NCBI RefSeq assembly: GCF_900142625.1
Contig: NZ_FRBN01000008.1
Location: 1 to 64,000 of the forward strand
DNA: 64,000 nt
Direction of reading: 5' to 3'
DNA from: Roseovarius marisflavi
GTDB lineage: Bacteria; Pseudomonadota; Alphaproteobacteria; Rhodobacterales; Rhodobacteraceae
A model generated the notes under the pieces. It saw only the letters and a program-made list of their open reading frames with translations, was not told the origin of the DNA and ran no database searches. This document shows, piece after piece, positions 62,643 through 64,000 of this stretch. The position numbers and the translations under genes were made by a program. Position 1 is the first letter of the stretch. The number at the start of each line of letters is the position of its first letter.

Positions 62643-63722
62643 ATGACACTGCTCGCAAACCGTCTTAAACTGGCCACTTCCGTGGTGGCCTTGACCATCG
62701 CAGGGCTTGCCCAAACCGCCAGCGCCGACACGCTGCGCCTGTTGACATGGGGCGGCTATGCGCCCGAAGACGTGGTCGCGGCCTTTGAGGCCGAAACCGG
62801 CCACACCGTCGAGGTGACCAAATCCAACAACGAGGAAATGATCGCCAAGCTGCGCGCCACCGGCGGCGGCGGCTTTGACCTTGCCCAGCCGAGCCAGGAC
62901 CGCATCGCCGGCCCGCAGGCCGAGTTTGGCATCTACAAGCCGATGGACCTGTCGAAAATCGACGAGAGCCAATTCATCCCCTCGATGCTTGCCGCCACCA
63001 AAGGCAACACCACCGTCGATGGTGAGGTTTACGGCGTGCCGCATGTCTGGGGCACCAGCGGCCTTGTGGTCGACACCGCCAAGGCGCCCGGCGTCAAGGA
63101 TTACACCGACCTCTGCAACGCCGATGTGGCGGGCAAGGTTTCCTATCGCCTCAAACGCCCGACGCTTATCGGGTTTGCCTTTGCGATGGGGCTTGATCCC
63201 TTTGCCGCCTATGGCGACGAGGCCGCCTACAGCGCCGTGATGGAAAAGGTCGAGGCCAAGCTCAAGGACTGCAAACCCAATGTGAAGACCTATTGGGGTG
63301 GCGGTGACGAGTTGATGAACCTCGTGCGCTCTGGCGAAGTGGTGGCCTCGATGGCATGGGATACCGGCGGCTGGAAGCTGAATGCCGACAATCCCGACAT
63401 CACCTTTGTCGCGCCTGCCTCGGGGGCGCTTGGCTGGATCGATACCTTTGTTCTGCCGGCCAAGGGTGGCGCGGATCAGGCCGCCTATGACTGGATCAAC
63501 TTTGTGATGCGCCCCGAAGTCGCCGCGCAGATCACCGCCGTCGCCGGCAATTTCACCGCCTCGAAAGGCGCGGATGAATTTGCCTCGGACGAGTTGAAAG
63601 CCCGCTATCAGGCAAGCTTTCCGCCCGAAGCGGTGGATAACATCAAGTGGTATCCGCCCGTCCCCGCCGGTCTTGAAGTGATCGAAGGTGGCGTTCTTGA
63701 CCGGGTGCAGGCCGCCAACTAA
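62643..63722 (+). CDS. Spermidine/putrescine-type ABC binding protein
   Basis: This 359-residue protein has a signal peptide (LKLATSVVALTIAGLAQTAS) and the SBP_bac_8/PotD fold. The conserved opening is TLRLLTWGGYAPEDVVAAFE, then NNEEMIAKLRATGGGGFDLA and VPHVWGTSGLVVDTAK. It would bind polyamines or related amines for the transporter whose ATPase gene begins at 63799. It is closed by a strong hairpin, which raises its level over the rest of the operon. The start at 62643 has AAGGGG upstream. Confidence 0.88.
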   Translation: MTLLANRLKLATSVVALTIAGLAQTASADTLRLLTWGGYAPEDVVAAFEAETGHTVEVTKSNNEEMIAKLRATGGGGFDLAQPSQDRIAGPQAEFGIYKPMDLSKIDESQFIPSMLAATKGNTTVDGEVYGVPHVWGTSGLVVDTAKAPGVKDYTDLCNADVAGKVSYRLKRPTLIGFAFAMGLDPFAAYGDEAAYSAVMEKVEAKLKDCKPNVKTYWGGGDELMNLVRSGEVVASMAWDTGGWKLNADNPDITFVAPASGALGWIDTFVLPAKGGADQAAYDWINFVMRPEVAAQITAVAGNFTASKGADEFASDELKARYQASFPPEAVDNIKWYPPVPAGLEVIEGGVLDRVQAAN

Positions 63723-63741
63723 GGCGCGCGCCATCCCTTTG

Positions 63742-63775
63742 CGGCACCCGTTTTCGCGCGGGTGCCGTTCCTTTT
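63742..63775 (+). terminator. Terminator-like hairpin between receptor and ATPase genes
   Basis: CGGCACCCG (63742-63750) pairs perfectly with CGGGTGCCG (63759-63767) around an 8-base loop and is followed by TTCCTTTTT. It lies about 20 bp after the receptor stop and 24 bp before the ATPase gene, so it likely gives partial termination. Confidence 0.85.
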
Positions 63776-63798
63776 TGATTCATCCCCCCGGAAATGCC

Positions 63799-64000
63799 AT
63801 GACCCCCGATCTGGAATGCAGCGCCCTGACCAAGCGGTTCGACCAAAGCCTTGCCGTTGATGACGTCTCGTTCTCGGTGCCGCCGGGGTCGTTCTTTTCC
63901 ATTCTCGGGCCGTCGGGCTGTGGCAAGACCACGATCATGCGGATGATTGCCGGGTTTTTGCCCCCGACCAGCGGCGACATCCGGATCAAGGGTAAATCGG
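63799..64000 (+). CDS. Polyamine-type ABC transporter ATPase, 5' part
   Basis: The first 67 codons are in the window. They show a standard ABC start (TPDLECSALTKRFDQSLAVD) and Walker A LGPSGCGKTTIMRMIAG. This matches PotA-like ATPases. The rest runs beyond the window edge. It follows the receptor gene by about 75 bp with an intercistronic hairpin. Confidence 0.88.
   Translation, partial: MTPDLECSALTKRFDQSLAVDDVSFSVPPGSFFSILGPSGCGKTTIMRMIAGFLPPTSGDIRIKGKS

Overview
The window is chromosomal DNA of an alphaproteobacterium, most probably a marine Rhodobacteraceae (Roseobacter-group) member. This rests on gene content seen here: an aapJQMP amino-acid transporter, the divisome regulator MipZ, an ATP12-type chaperone, a TIGR02302-type protein beside lysA/argH, glycerate 2-kinase, ParE, a LuxI-type synthase and a yidC-MOSC-engB-argB block, all in GC-rich sequence. 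The genus cannot be fixed from the sequence alone.

Layout. (1) 1-7.6 kb is an accessory region. It holds an IS30-family transposase cut by the window edge, a 3'-truncated dienelactone-hydrolase gene, and the remains of a phage satellite: an unknown gene, an AlpA-type regulator, a CHC2/Toprim primase-like protein, a DUF3987 helicase-like protein, a small ORF containing short repeats, and a frameshifted small-terminase gene. An IS3-family remnant ends the element. (2) 7.7-20.7 kb is a catabolic island. A class III CoA-transferase lies divergent to a CitE-like acyl-CoA lyase and a class I fumarase/mesaconase. These are followed by an SDR, an aldehyde dehydrogenase and a complete branched-chain-type ABC transporter in one leftward operon, then a Zn alcohol dehydrogenase and a LysR regulator. 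A dyad CATAG-N7-CTAT occurs in both divergent promoter regions, and its half-site CATAGGC overlaps the lysR promoter, so the island may form one regulon. The CoA-transferase carries His where the family has its catalytic Asp. (3) 20.7-22.3 kb has an hsdR 3' remnant and a lone betaine/choline-type binding protein. (4) 22.3-36.9 kb is mostly core metabolism: TIGR02302 protein, lysA, argH, a TlpA-like thioredoxin, a creatinase-like M24 protein paired with an M20 amidohydrolase, an SDR, glycerate 2-kinase, and the fluC-rluC-HAD-atp12 operon. (5) 37-41.5 kb is aapJ, an intercistronic terminator, then aapQMP. (6) 41.5-55.3 kb contains RidA, a GlxA-type regulator, an HDAC-family protein, SixA, a ferredoxin-like protein, a di-iron hydroxylase, argB, engB, a MOSC protein, yidC, an EAL phosphodiesterase, ttcA, an SDR and a RecD-like helicase. 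(7) 55.4-64 kb has luxI (no luxR in the window), mipZ, a DMT exporter, an HpaI-type aldolase, a 3'-truncated glucokinase, parE, an AT-rich foreign-looking membrane gene overlapping the parE stop, and the start of a polyamine-type ABC transporter.

Most worth following up: the putative LysR regulon for a C5-dicarboxylate-like (mesaconate/citramalate) route, the Asp-to-His change in its CoA-transferase, and the decayed satellite with origin-like repeats just downstream of its replication genes. Family assignments come from recognised motifs and overall sequence character; no database search was run.
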